This document shows, in pieces, positions 49,601 through 59,916 of a stretch of DNA of 64,000 nucleotides. Origin of the DNA: Aulostomus chinensis (taxonomy: Eukaryota; Chordata; Actinopteri; Syngnathiformes; Aulostomidae); assembly GCA_037954235.1 (NCBI GenBank), contig JBBMOA010000018.1, positions 9,685,001 to 9,749,000 on the forward strand, given 5' to 3'. A program made the position numbers and the translations under genes. Every line of letters starts with the position of its first letter. The stretch's first letter is position 1. The notes under the pieces are model-generated. The model made no database searches. It saw nothing but the letters and a program-made list of their open reading frames with translations, and was not told where the DNA came from.

Positions 49601-52600
49601 GAGCATTCGGCATGAAATTGTAGATTCTGGATCCCGAGCACTGTTCCAGGCCATGGATATGAACATTAGCTGTATTTAACTGACATGTCACGGGCAAATT
49701 TCAAGTCAAATTTTTTTCAGTCCATGTGAAATAGTTTAAAGAGAATTTCAGTTTCAAGGAATTAGCTTCTTGTTCATATAGTGGTCAATATCTCAAGATC
49801 ATCCATCCTTGGCAGTTTGGGGGGGGGGGGGGTATGAACAGATTTTGATGACGTCATGTTCCTTATCTGTGTCCACATGGCCTCCTCGAGGTGCTTTGGG
49901 TGCTTTCTAGTTGTGACTTTTACTTGTGTGTTTTCAGAGCACATGAGTAGCACTCACTTGGCACACATGTAGGCATTCTCTCCACTCAACACGTCTGGCT
50001 TAACAAACAGCTCCAACGCTCGCACAATGTTGACAGCTTGCTGAAAGATGAGGAGAGGAAAAAAACAAAACTCAGTTTTGCTCAAATAAGCTTGCATGCA
50101 TAACATTGTCATGGCTATAAAACCAAATACTAAAAAAAAAAAAAGCAACGTACCCTGATCTCCACGGCGATATCCAGGTAAGGATCATATGTGTCGGACA
50201 CACTTTTACAAATAGAGCATTTCACTGCAAAGAAAAACAAATGCACATGATTCCCCTGGAGGCACTTCTCCAGAAAAGCTGTTGCAAAACTAGACTGATA
50301 AGGATTATTGGAATATTTCAAATGAGCCATATTTACACTTCTTATAAAACACAAAACCACTGCATCTGGTTCTCGCTTCAAGAGTGTCACTGCTTACTGG
50401 GCTGAACTGGCACATTCCTCAAACCTTTATGATTGTTTTAAAGTGAGAAATACTGACCATTGCACTTGTCCTCTTGCAAATGTCATTCTTTGCAATTCAC
50501 TGAATATGAAATGAAATCTGATCTTAACATCAAGCCATTCCAGCAACACATGATCTTTTGACACTGACATCAATTTTTCTGGATTATTTATTATTTTTCC
50601 TTGCGGACTTCTGAGGCTAATGCAGCAACTGTGGAAAACTTCAGCTGCGTGCTTGAATTTGTGTGGATGAACAGTGTAACTACCTCTTGACCTGAGGTAA
50701 CCTCCAAAGATCTGGTGAACCAGTGTTGTGGCCTGGGTCTGCCTGTCAAGCCTATAGTGAGGGAGGAGGAGAAAAGAAAGTGGTCATACAAATAATATCC
50801 TCGCTGCTTTGGTAAATGACAACTATCAAGTCCAGCCTTACTTGGGGTACCCATTGAGACAAGCTTTCTGCATGGCGTCAATGGTGTAGCGCAAAAATTC
50901 ATGAGCGTCCTCTTGGCTACCGAAGCGGAAATGTCTGGCAATTTCTGTGGAAGACAAAAGTGCATTCAAGTGTTATGTTGATCAACCGTTCCCATCCCAG
51001 AGTGCTTGAGAACAATTATCTACATTTTGGAAAATTCCAGAGCTTTTTTTTTTCTTCCTTTTTTCCCCCCCTGTTTTTTAATTAAATGTTCTAACAAAAG
51101 GTGGGGTGAGAGGTTCTCCTTCAAGCTGCAATAACCTGTTCAAAATGTGGTCTATGAACTCAAGACCAGTTTAAAGTAGTTCCCTTCTTATCCAGCAGAG
51201 GGGGCTTTAAAACTACCATGAGCTTGACCTATTGCCTCCCTTTGACCCCTCTGTAAACTATTCAAATGTAATAATAGTGTTTTTCTTTAAAACCCCAGAA
51301 CACAAGCAAACACCACTGTCCTGAACGGACGATCAAGAGTCAACTTTGTAAAAGGCAGCTGTCTCAACGCTATTTTTCAGCAACAAATCTGCGGACTCAA
51401 CAGCCAACATTAGCTTTGCGCCCGATGGACGTACCATAGACAAGCGGTACCAAGTGTAAAGCCTCATTTGATTACATATTATTTACAAGAAGTGTTTGAA
51501 TGTACACAAATTCATTGCGGCTCATTCAAATAAGAATTTTGGTAAAAAAAAGAGTGACAGCCCTTATAGACAGTTTTTAATTTTTCAAACATTATCGGGT
51601 TCAATTTAGATTTTCCTTTATAAATCATCGACATCTTACTTGGCAGTATATTCTTTTATTATTTTGTGCAAAGTTCAAACATTACCCTTTAGTGGCTACT
51701 ACCAAACACCTTCTGATGTTTGCGCGGCGTGAATCTCAGTCACATTGTTCATCCATGACCTAATAAAAGACTTAGGTCACTTACTGAGTTTAACCCACTA
51801 ATGTCTCATCTAAAAGTATCACATTAGAGCTAATGCAGCTCTAAACCCTTCAGCTCTGCTTTTATTTCCTAATGGCAAAATATAGTGCAGAGCCTGAGCT
51901 GGAGGAATTATAATGTGGTCATCAGCACGTTCCCGGCAAAGCTTCCCTGCACATTTACAACAATGAGTCACCCCTGAGTGGGAAAAGGGTATGAGACAAC
52001 ACGCACTAATGACCTGTTAGGGCACTTCCCTGAGAGGAGGGAGACAACAGCTTGTAGATCTGTGGGTCTAAGACTGCAGGGGTTTTATTTGGACTGTAAG
52101 ACCCCAACTGAGGACGATTTAACGATCAAATTCAGCAATCCCTTTTCATTTTTATGTGATGCATCTGAATGTTTGTTTTCCCTCTAGCTGTTATCACTAA
52201 TTATGAGCTGCAGGGGTAGCTGGAAGCTACTTTTGTTGAGGGAAATTTTATTAAAAAAAAACAAACAAAAAAAAACACCTACAGTAAGAGTCCTGGTTTA
52301 GAAAAGGCAAAAAAAAAGAAGAAAAAAGGGTGGACTGTATATTTTTGTGCTAAAGCTGCTCTTCTAAGTCTGCAGTCACAAGGAGACGGAGAGGGCATCA
52401 GCAAAAGGATGGAGGGAGGGGGGAGGGACAGAAAAAAAAGAGGCGCAGGAGGTGGAGACATGATTGCAGCAGCACATAAGGAAGTATCAAGCAGGTAGGG
52501 AGGGAGGGAGGGAGGGGAGTGGGGCTCCTGTGAGACTACAGCACAGCACCTCACCGTGTCAAGGTGCAACTCAAACCTCATCTCTACTCCCTACATGGTG

Positions 52601-54093
52601 TTCATTCACAGCCTGCAGCCTCACCGCTCCACTCGCACTGCAGTTACTGGCTGTAGTCACATGACACATTCTGACCAGCGTTGCGTCACTGTGCCTCAAG
52701 AAGCCCCCCCCAAAAAAGAAAAATCAGGTGTCTGTGCCTCAATCTGCTTTATAACAAGAAAGCACAAATTGTTCTGACACCATTACTTTGTTCTGGAAGA
52801 AGATCGTGGTCTTACTTTTCAGGTCTCTGATGAAGGAGACAGGCTTGATGGCGTTGCCTGTGTTGGCGAAGGCTTGGATGATATGGTTCTGCATCACACA
52901 GATCATACAGAAGCCTGACTGGTGACCTGAAACACAGAAAACAACCAGTGTGATGGATGAAAACACGCTCTTGAATATTTAGCTGTTACCTTTCCGCCAG
53001 AGACAAGGTGATCAGTCTCTCCTGCAGACTAAAACCATTAGATTGAATGAAAGGCTAAAAAAAAAACTGATGTCAAAAAGATTTATCTTCTACTTTGACG
53101 GTCATCCTCCAAACTACAGCCTCGAGACTGGACATGACATGTGGCCGTTTCATTGGTGGGATTTCCTGACACAGTGCTGACATTTTTGCTTGCTCCGTCC
53201 AACTGTTACAATCAATTCTTCACCGTTGCCAGTGAAAGCACAGCACAACATCCTGTTTGGGCTTTGGTGACCGTTTTAGAGCAGCGAGGAAGACCTTCTG
53301 TATGTAGTATTAGTTACAGATAATTAGGCTAATTCAAAAGTAGCAAGGTGCCACTTAGGTGCATGAGAATTATGAATCAATCCTCAAACAAACTCCCTGC
53401 TCAGTATTCATTCAAACTTAGCAGGCTGTCTGCAGGCAGAGAAACAGGTTAAAAGTCATTCACAAAATTGTAATTGTGCAGAAAATTGTCAAGAGGTCAA
53501 AGGGCATTTAAGGACATGATTCAAGTACTCACAGGCACGGCTGTGCTCCTTGGAGAGTAAGTAGTTGGCGAGGGGTGGGGTGTAGGTGAGACACTGCACT
53601 GTGGAGTTGAGGAAGCACGTGTTCCCGAGGTTGTGGAGGCCTGCTCCCACCCGGTACACTCGCTCCCATTTAAGGGTAAGCTTGTTCCCTGGAAAGAGCA
53701 TTTTCTGTGGAGCCGGGATTCCATCGCTCTGGCCCCCAATTGAGTTCTCTGAGACTAGAGGAGAATCGCCATCAAGTCTGTGACATTATCAAAACACAGT
53801 TAACTCCTGCTAGACGTTTCTGTGCTGCATGGGAGCTTACCTTGCCGCTTTATCTGGGCAGGCTCTGCAGCCTTCTGTCCAGTGGCGCCCTCATTCCTGG
53901 GATTGAGGATCACGTACTTGTTCTTCAGGCTGTCCAGCTGATAGGAGAAACCTTTGCTGGCAGGCTCAAACTCTATCTTCTGCAAAAGGACTTTCTTGGC
54001 AGAGGAAGCCAACAGTTTGTTGAGGTCGGCATCGTCGCCTGTCTCCTTTCGACCAGGTTTTAACGCCTCCTTGAGTTTATCCACTATCGGCAT
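43568..54093 (-). CDS. usp36: ubiquitin carboxyl-terminal hydrolase 36 (complete)
   Basis: Cysteine protease of the USP (C19) family that removes ubiquitin from nucleolar and other proteins and supports ribosome biogenesis. Nineteen coding exons splice to 1,145 codons plus stop (human about 1,120). Order: N-terminal MPIVDKLKEALKPGRK, USP catalytic domain about residues 120-425 and a long basic tail. Catalytic Cys131 lies in GLHNLGNTCFLNS and His382 in CHAGHYYCYV; the QEDAHEFL box and two CxxC zinc-binding pairs (CSIC, CAKC) are intact. The tail has several lysine-rich blocks, as expected for nucleolar targeting, and ends RNKWSVTPGGKRAFGVRR. USP42 shares the catalytic domain, but the MPIVDKLKEALKPGRK start, the C-terminal VIDEWDEEFDRGK motif and synteny favour USP36. 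Confidence 0.97.
43790..43905 (-). CDS. usp36: usp36 exon 19
   Basis: 116 nt, cctctag acceptor, gtgagt donor. Encodes LSWDGEVSAISRDAIEDAR and TVIDEWDEEFDRGK, the conserved USP36 C-terminal motif. Confidence 0.94.
44361..44537 (-). CDS. usp36: usp36 exon 18
   Basis: 177 nt, atcttag acceptor, gtgaga donor. Encodes KVVVWDSQVKDGYKRSQ to NVVEELLKNASDKAYGAN, with two WD-type VVWD/AWDG repeats typical of the USP36 tail. Confidence 0.9.
44632..44843 (-). CDS. usp36: usp36 exon 17 (lysine-rich)
   Basis: 212 nt, ctgcag acceptor, non-consensus gttggt donor. Encodes acidic GSDADVQNDTDDL followed by a charged helix LKKKLKMKKKRLKEEMRLL, a probable coiled coil and nucleolar signal. Confidence 0.88.
45290..45645 (+). 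mobile_element. possible decayed LINE 3' tail (weak)
   Basis: T-rich text ending in ggatagaacgtgctatacaa and a gattgattgg tail, reminiscent of teleost L2/SINE 3' ends, within the usp36 intron between exons 17 and 16. Weak call. Confidence 0.25.
45875..46558 (-). CDS. usp36: usp36 exon 16 (large, lysine-rich)
   Basis: 684 nt, largest exon; cttcccag acceptor, gtgggt donor. Encodes a Ser/Pro/Gln-rich stretch (AGPFHSPQVHSSPF) followed by basic blocks NQKKKKKKKKRRH, EKRKKKKKKRKREN and LLKKKKKRKKKL, each separated by acidic sequence. Such blocks match the nucleolar targeting region of USP36. A second long frame over the same DNA is a shadow. Confidence 0.92.
46643..46767 (-). CDS. usp36: usp36 exon 15
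   Basis: 125 nt, ctgcag acceptor, gtagga donor. Encodes ARSRSPSSIDALPLLPRQ and further low-complexity Ser/Pro/His sequence. Frame chosen by phase with both neighbours. Confidence 0.85.
47219..47443 (-). CDS. usp36: usp36 exon 14
   Basis: 225 nt, ggccag acceptor, gtgaac donor. Encodes DSTGPKSAPVGETPSTPRK to MSPPPAKKLALSAKK, a disordered Ser/Pro/Lys-rich part of the tail. Confidence 0.9.
48144..48506 (-). CDS. usp36: usp36 exon 13
   Basis: 363 nt, cacag acceptor, gtgaga donor. Encodes KLEPAQLRKIQSMDGGLGLP to SDSSSADTTESK. Disordered, Ser/Pro-rich; contains FKKLKKPSP. Confidence 0.92.
48582..48720 (-). CDS. usp36: usp36 exon 12
   Basis: 139 nt, attaaag acceptor, gtatga donor. Encodes IPETKKNADGATTKQGM to NGPLSSPQVTK, immediately after the catalytic domain. 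Confidence 0.9.
48807..48907 (-). CDS. usp36: usp36 exon 11 (end of catalytic domain)
   Basis: 101 nt, ttacag acceptor, gtaaga donor. Encodes ASNGQWYQMNDSMVHSSN and VLNQQAYVLFYLR, the final USP box. The Asp of MNDS is the expected third catalytic-triad residue. Confidence 0.96.
49005..49145 (-). CDS. usp36: usp36 exon 10 (catalytic His)
   Basis: 141 nt, ttgtag acceptor, gtgaga donor. Encodes DVGYPEFLNIRPYMSQ and GYSCHAGHYYCYVK; by counting, the histidine is residue 382. Confidence 0.96.
49247..49358 (-). CDS. usp36: usp36 exon 9
   Basis: 112 nt, ctgaag acceptor, gttaac donor. Encodes CKKKVPATKRFTVHRTSN and LKRFANFSGGKITK, part of the USP palm and zinc-binding CxxC. Confidence 0.95.
49819..49832. 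repeat. poly-G run (14)
   Basis: Uninterrupted G run in a usp36 intron. Confidence 0.95.
49958..50040 (-). CDS. usp36: usp36 exon 8
   Basis: 83 nt, tttcag acceptor, gtgagt donor. Encodes QAVNIVRALELFVKPDVL and SGENAYMCAK. Confidence 0.96.
50154..50224 (-). CDS. usp36: usp36 exon 7 (zinc-binding CxxC)
   Basis: 71 nt, ttgcag acceptor, gtacgt donor. Encodes VKCSICKSVSDTYDPYLDI then AVEIR; Cys pair CSIC is the first zinc ligand pair of the fingers. Confidence 0.96.
50684..50751 (-). CDS. usp36: usp36 exon 6
   Basis: 68 nt, tatag acceptor, gtagtt donor. Encodes LDRQTQATTLVHQIFGGYL then RSR. Confidence 0.94.
50842..50944 (-). CDS. usp36: usp36 exon 5 (QEDAHEF box)
   Basis: 103 nt, ccacag acceptor, gtaagg donor. 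Encodes IARHFRFGSQEDAHEFLRY and MQKACLNGYPK, including the QQQDAHEF-type USP box. Confidence 0.95.
50945..52815. other. usp36 intron
   Basis: Non-coding. Includes a CTCF-like ccagcagagggggct at 51,192-51,206 (one to two mismatches) and purine-rich (GGGA)n at 52,496-52,518. Confidence 0.5.
52816..52926 (-). CDS. usp36: usp36 exon 4
   Basis: 111 nt, tttcag acceptor, gtaaga donor. Encodes HQSGFCMICVMQNHIIQAF and TGNAIKPVSFIRDLK. Confidence 0.96.
53533..53754 (-). CDS. usp36: usp36 exon 3 (catalytic Cys)
   Basis: 222 nt, cctctag acceptor, gtgagt donor. Encodes the start of the USP domain, VGAGLHNLGNTCFLNSTVQC. By counting from the ATG, the NTC cysteine is residue 131, as in human USP36. Confidence 0.96.
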
Positions 54094-54106
54094 TGTTGAA
54101 ACATCA
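53841..54106 (-). CDS. usp36: usp36 exon 2 (first coding; CDS from 54,093)
   Basis: gcttcag acceptor, gtaagc donor. The ATG at 54,093 starts MPIVDKLKEALKPGRKETG, the conserved USP36 N-terminus; 13 nt of 5' UTR precede it. Encodes LASSAKKVLLQKIEFEPASK. Confidence 0.95.
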
Positions 54107-55189
54107 CTGAAGCAAAAGACAGAATGAGTGACAGCGTCACTGACATTTACAGGCACACCGTGAGAACAGCGCAGAGAACAAGGCTGGAATGCAGGACTAA
54201 AAGTGAGTTGAGTTCAAACACATGCACATGGTCACATGAATGCCACAGAATGTTGAATTGAACTGTTTTAGTTTGGTTGTTTTTAGCTCAACTCAAAAGG
54301 TTTTGAGAGGTACTGATCATATGACTGGATAAAGAGGACTGGGATTATTCTGGATAATGCATTTGCGTGTGTGCAAGTAAGGCTTTGTATTGTTTTGCTG
54401 TTGACCGTTGATTTTTATTATGCATTCAGGTAATATATTGATTATTTTTGGCACAAAAAAGTTACTGTATGGATTTCAAATCATTAAAGCTTCTGTAAAA
54501 ATGTTAATTCAATAACAAGTAACGTAGGGGCTAAAAAAACAATCTTCCTGAATTATAAATACGTTAGTAATTGCTCTAAAAATTCAGGACTAAATGATAT
54601 TGGATTCGTTGCAAATATGTCAATGATTTACAACTGATTTGTCCAGGATTTACAAATGCATTATCTGTTTAAAAAAAAAAAATCAAGAATTTGTACCTAC
54701 TGAAAAACCCACAAAACATTATGAATGTGGAAAAGTGAACTTTTTCATTTCATTCCAAAACACATGGGAAAAAGACAATTAATCCTATTTACAGCCCTGT
54801 CAAAATAAAGAACTCGTCAGACTGATGCTGTGATGCAATTTCTTTTTAAAAATCGCCAGTATCTGTTGATGCCAATGACGTCCGGAGATTCTTATTCATC
54901 CCTACAAATGCTCATTTTTGAATGAAATGTTGCGATAAAAAAGGTTTTATTTGTGGACTAAAAGACTTAGACATATTTGCGTTCTCGCACCAAGCTCTTC
55001 CAAAGTATAAGAGTCAATACTGCAGTGCGTGTGTGCGACCGGGGCTTCTTTCTTATATGTTTTCTGTCTTATAAAAATATAAGACCTGAGTGCATCTGAA
55101 GAACCAGCTGGGTTTTGGCAGCTGTCCCCACAGTTATGCAACACATCAGACATCGGTAACATAATGTGGCGGAGAGTGTGTGCGCACGC

Positions 55190-55220
<31 letters not shown>

Positions 55221-57430
55221 CAAGACGGGAGAGGACAGGCAGTTAGAGTGCATAAGGAGTAAACAGCTGCTGGTAAGTGCCAGGTCATATGTTTATTCCT
55301 CTTTTGCTGTTACCTTGATTCCACCATATGGTCTTTCGCTGAAAAGGCAAATCATCACATTTTATAATCTGGGATGAAGAATGTTAATAAAAGAGGAAGC
55401 AACCTGGTAGAACATGTTCAATACTGACAAAGTAGCGAGGAACCAATCCTCCTGTTTCCTATTGCCTGAATTTACATCAAAATAAAAAAAACCTCCGGAA
55501 AGAGAAAGCATCAATCACGTTTATGTTACTCAGTGCCACACTAACAGACCAAAGGCAATGAGTACTACAAGAGTCGTGCTCACCATCGAGGGCAGTGACG
55601 TCATGAGGAGGGAAGGAGGGCTGAACATGCATTGTATGCACAAGGGCACGCTGACCTTCACATGCTGCTGATACTGATACAACTAAGAATGACACAGCCC
55701 ACAGGGACGCCGCAAACTGCAGTGATGCAACTGCTGGAATGGCAGCAATGTTGATACCACAACAAAAGATCTGGATCAGACTATCATTTCACAAGAAATT
55801 AGCAATTACGACTCTTCATATTCATTAATAGCAATTAGGGGCTTTTCTCCTATTTGGGAAAAGGAAGCAAAGGAAACTTTTTAAGAAGGTATGGAGGTTT
55901 ATTGAGGCTACAAAAGCTAATTTCCATGCATGGATACAGTTGGTTTTGCAGTGATGTATTTGGCTTATTCACTCCATCTCCCTGTTTACATCATTACATT
56001 AAATCTGATATTAGGTCATATTTTCTAGTAAAACATGTCTAGTTGTGAAAAATGTGAGCAGATTCAATCGTCGCAATCACTGAAGACGATACCTTCTGAG
56101 TTTGTCTTCATGTTACATCAAAATATGTCCAAGGAAGTGTAACAGCTTTGTAATATGTGTCTGAGGTGCCTCTGGCTTAACTACTTCTTCCAACAGAAAC
56201 GTGACAATGTTACTTTATGTGCAAATAAAAAAAATATATAAACACATGTACACATTTTATATCTAAGAGGGAAAGGCTTGGATAGATATTTGCAATACAT
56301 TTCCTTCAAATTTAGATGTTCAAGCCAACTACCTACATCATTGGTGTCTAACCATTTACGGTGTTCATGTATTTAAAGGGTACATTAAGTCAACATGTAT
56401 TTCTCATAAATCACTTCTAGTGGTAAAAATGAGCGGAATAAATAGCTACCCTCTTAAGGTTGGACATTACTTGGGTAATATTATGTACAAAATAGTGATT
56501 ATTGTTGAATGTTGAACTAATTTATTGATTGGTTGTTTATAAATGCATAATGAATCATATTTTAAACCTAATTTGCCCAACTTGGGGAGGCATCTGATAT
56601 CCAAATAATGAATAGATTACATTTTACCAATAAAACATGGATGTGACGGCTTTCAAAGTGAGGAGGGGTATGTGTTGTGAGTGTAAAGGCTGCATAAAAA
56701 TATTGCAATATTGTTTAACTGTTTGTATGATAAGCATGTGTATCTTTTAAAATTTAAAAGATTAATAGAATTATACCAACATATTTTGATGACAACCAAT
56801 ATGCACCACTGATGACAATTACTCACTCATTTCTCCCGTCTGGCATGTTGGACATTAGGGGGAGCACCTGAACGCAGCAGCGCTACAGCTGTCACCACCG
56901 CTAATACCTCTTCTTCGCTATTATTCGGTTACACCGTCCGTTAGCTGCCTGTTTTCGCTTCTCCTCCGCTATCTTGACGACTAACTGTCGTTACCAACCC
57001 GTGCAGTAGCCAGGGAGCCGTTGTACGCCACCTGGACTCAACTCTTCGGGCCACTTTTCGTAGCCAACATGCTAGATTGCTAACCTCTACCTCCGGAAAA
57101 ATGTCAAACTACACGGTGTCACGCTTAGAGACAAAACTTCAGCATTATTTCGATTAATACCTGAGCAATTCTAGATTTATATATGTTATTTTTCTACTAC
57201 GATACGGACTGTGTTCGGTCTTTTAACGATGGATAGTAGCAGCCTATTAGCCACCGAGCTAACTTAACGTGGCGAGAAGCTCCCTCAATGGTGCAATGTG
57301 GGTTACCAGTTAGCATCGCAGCGTCCAGGTAGTTAGCGATACCTAGTCCGCCTTTATGTTTAGTGACATACTGCGGGGGATACATGCTAGTAAATACTAC
57401 ACAAAACATAAAATATGTTTGTTCCCTCAC
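54107..57430. other. usp36 intron 1
   Basis: Non-coding. GT repeat at 55,190-55,217; no exon recognised. Confidence 0.6.
55190..55217. repeat. (GT)n microsatellite
   Basis: About 13 GT units in usp36 intron 1. Confidence 0.9.
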
Positions 57431-57500
57431 CTTACAGTCGACCAAAATCCTTGAAAATAGAGCGGTCGGTTCCTCAGCTGTATCTTCTCAATCTGCTATT
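57431..57500 (-). other. usp36: usp36 exon 1, non-coding (5' limit approximate)
   Basis: Minus strand ends GACTGTAAG before a strong gtgagg donor; no ATG. It is the expected 5' UTR exon because the ATG is in exon 2. The right-hand limit is inferred. Confidence 0.55.
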
Positions 57501-57542
57501 TTCGCCCATGCTGCATTATGAGAGGGCAGGGACAAAAAAATG

Positions 57543-57605
57543 ATTGGCAGAGTTGAAGGACCAATGGGAGAACGGGTCAGGCCGTTGCCGAAAGGTTCAG
57601 CCAAT
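57543..57605 (-). promoter_or_regulatory. usp36: usp36 promoter with three CCAAT boxes
   Basis: CCAAT-type pentamers at 57,543-57,547 (gene-strand CCAAT), 57,561-57,565 and 57,601-57,605 (gene-strand ATTGG). They sit 40-110 bp upstream of the presumed start, with no TATA. Clustered CCAAT boxes are typical NF-Y targets. Confidence 0.5.
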
Positions 57606-57808
57606 CAGCGCTTAAACTGATTTAACGCTGGCGAAGAGAACCACATGAGACGTTCAGACAGCGCTGTTTACCATTTGCAATTATTAAATCTAATATTTTA
57701 CACGTTTTCTCTCCGTGTTTTTTTTTGTTTTTCTACTGTGTATTCATGAGATATGCAGGAATCAAATGGTGTCAGTTTCCCGAGCCCGATGCTACTTGAA
57801 TATAATTG

Positions 57809-57860
<52 letters not shown>
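57809..57860. repeat. (TA)n microsatellite
   Basis: About 25 TA units, one interruption; upstream of usp36. Confidence 0.9.
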
Positions 57861-57861
<1 letters not shown>

Positions 57862-58043
57862 AGCTGATTTTCAGCAGATATATTTTGTAGAGTGGGTCTT
57901 GATTTCAAGCAGTTAACTAATTTTACTATTTTTTCCGTAAAATACATTTAATTCATGCAACATCATCGTAAACTATTGCCAGTCACTTCCTATTCATGTC
58001 AGCTTAATGTCTCTTGTTCTCTGGGTGTCATGTGTGGTGATAC

Positions 58044-58058
58044 CCACCAGGTGGCAGC
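58044..58058 (+). promoter_or_regulatory. CTCF-like motif
   Basis: CCACCAGGTGGCAGC fits the CTCF core pattern at every position; lies between usp36 and timp2. Confidence 0.5.
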
Positions 58059-59465
58059 AGATTACTCCTATACGTGTCAGGAGGCAGCTCTTTGCAAAAC
58101 AACTGAACCTAAAAAATGATTGATTTAATGAAGTGAGACCATACATTTAAGTTTATGTGGATTCTGTTTCTGAATATAAGCAAATGAGGTATTCTTCTCC
58201 TTCCGTCATTTGTCCAACAAATTATGCTCAAGCCGTTTTAAAAGCAAAATTAGAATATTTTAAAATTTGATTGATTGCGAGTTGACCTTTAGCACAATAT
58301 GAGGAATTTGTGTTGGGTGAATCAAACAACATAGAAGTCATAAAAAATAACAGCTTACGTATCAATAACAAGCACCTTGACCATAGATGTAAAAAATAAA
58401 ACAGAATAAAAATGTAGATGTTTGCAATAGATTGTGCATAACTACCAAACCACTCTGCTGAATTAAAATACTTCAGAATTATATGCTGAGCACACACTGA
58501 AAAATCAAATTAAAATAACCAGTTCAAAGAGCATCAAGACAGGGTTTGGCATTTAATATTATTCTCAAACGTACGCTGTTTCAGTCGCTCATGCGTGCAA
58601 AATAATCTCTTATAAGAAACCAGCACAAGATGTGAAGTTACTCAACTAGCATAAAATCCAAAATCTTTAAATACTCTTATCAAAGTCAAATTTAATTTGC
58701 CTTGCTAATTCTCCACGGCTCTGCAAGTAAAGGTAATGTTGGCTACCATATGCTAGTTATTTTCCTGCCCTAAATGATGAGACAGTCAGACAGTTAGGCC
58801 TACAGTTTTGACCTTTAATGCACATTGTATCTTATGTCTTTAAAAAAATACCAATGGTGTCATTTGTCACAAAAAGTAGAAAAAAAAAACATGGGAAAGT
58901 TTTTTTTTTTAACATGATGAATCATATAACACCCTTAAATAAAATATGTTCAATTACTCAAGCATTGCAAAGATCTGTAATATTATATATAAAAAATACA
59001 AAATGGAGGATTCAATCCTCGTTTTCAGACATTTTTTTTCATTAGAGACAATATGGCTGCTGTGACATTTGTGTTCAAAGTGCATTCTTGTCTATTCAGG
59101 ATTATTTAAAGAAAGAAAACGATGGCAAAAGCACTGAATGTGCGCACAGGTTGGCACCTCAACTACGATCGATAATAAAACACAAAGTCCAAACTGGTTT
59201 GCCACACATTTTAAAAACAGCTGGGATGGTCATACTCAGCACAAGAGAGAAACTGAAGCAGGACAGGCAAGAAAAGGGCAATCATTCCTCGTGATAGCGC
59301 TGCTATAACAACTCAGGATGCTGATTACCAGCTGACTGACATTTATCAACACACACACTTGCAATAATTTGTCTTTTAATACGTATCTGATCAGAATCAG
59401 ACAAAAAAAGAACAGAAACTAACGGGAAGATGAATGCAATGTAATGCTGACATGTGAGTATCCCC

Positions 59466-59471
59466 TTTATT
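59466..59471 (-). terminator. timp2: candidate timp2 polyadenylation signal
   Basis: AATAAA on the minus strand about 250 nt after the timp2 stop. Longer 3' UTRs are known for TIMP2, so this may be only the first of several sites. Confidence 0.35.
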
Positions 59472-59718
59472 TCTGCTGAAGAAGTGGTTTATGAGGAAGT
59501 GCTCTGGAGTTCGGAAAGTGCTGAATTCACAATTGTTGATTAAATGTTGCACATAAAACAACGGTTTCATGATCTCGCAACCTCACCACAGAGGATACGT
59601 TGTATGGGTTTCTAAATAGGAAAAAGAAAAAAAACACGAAATAAGATTTGGTGGATTTATCTTTGGGATTGATATCGGTGAACTTCGGACATCCTCAGGC
59701 TAATAAATAGTGGTGGAG

Positions 59719-59916
59719 TTATGGGTCTTCGATGTCCAGGAAATCCTTTTTGGGTGGGGCCGCCCCTCTGTACCAGGCGCAAGAGTCATCACTCCTCTTG
59801 ATACAAGCAAAGTGTTTGGCCTGCTCTCCATTGACTGTCTTCTCAATCACCCAGTCTGTCCACAAGCAGTCGTTGGGCCCGCTGATCATGCAGGGGATGG
59901 AGGTGCAACGAGTGAT
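59719..59916 (-). CDS. timp2: timp2 exon 5 (C-terminal domain)
   Basis: cgtcag acceptor; encodes ITRCTSIPCMISGPNDCLW to DFLDIEDP and a TAA stop at 59,721-59,719. Confidence 0.96.
   Translation of the reverse strand: MTRCTSIPCMISGPNDCLWTDWVIEKTVNGEQAKHFACIKRSDDSCAWYRGAAPPKKDFLDIEDP

Larger units (their letters stand above)
57606..59465. other. intergenic, usp36-timp2
   Basis: About 1.9 kb with no gene seen; contains a TA repeat at 57,809-57,860 and a CTCF-like site at 58,044-58,058. Part of it may be timp2 3' UTR if a later poly(A) site is used. Confidence 0.55.

Noticed and set aside
54947..55288. 113-codon frame with HTHTHT
   Set aside because: Crosses the (GT)n repeat; no homology or splice sites consistent with usp36.
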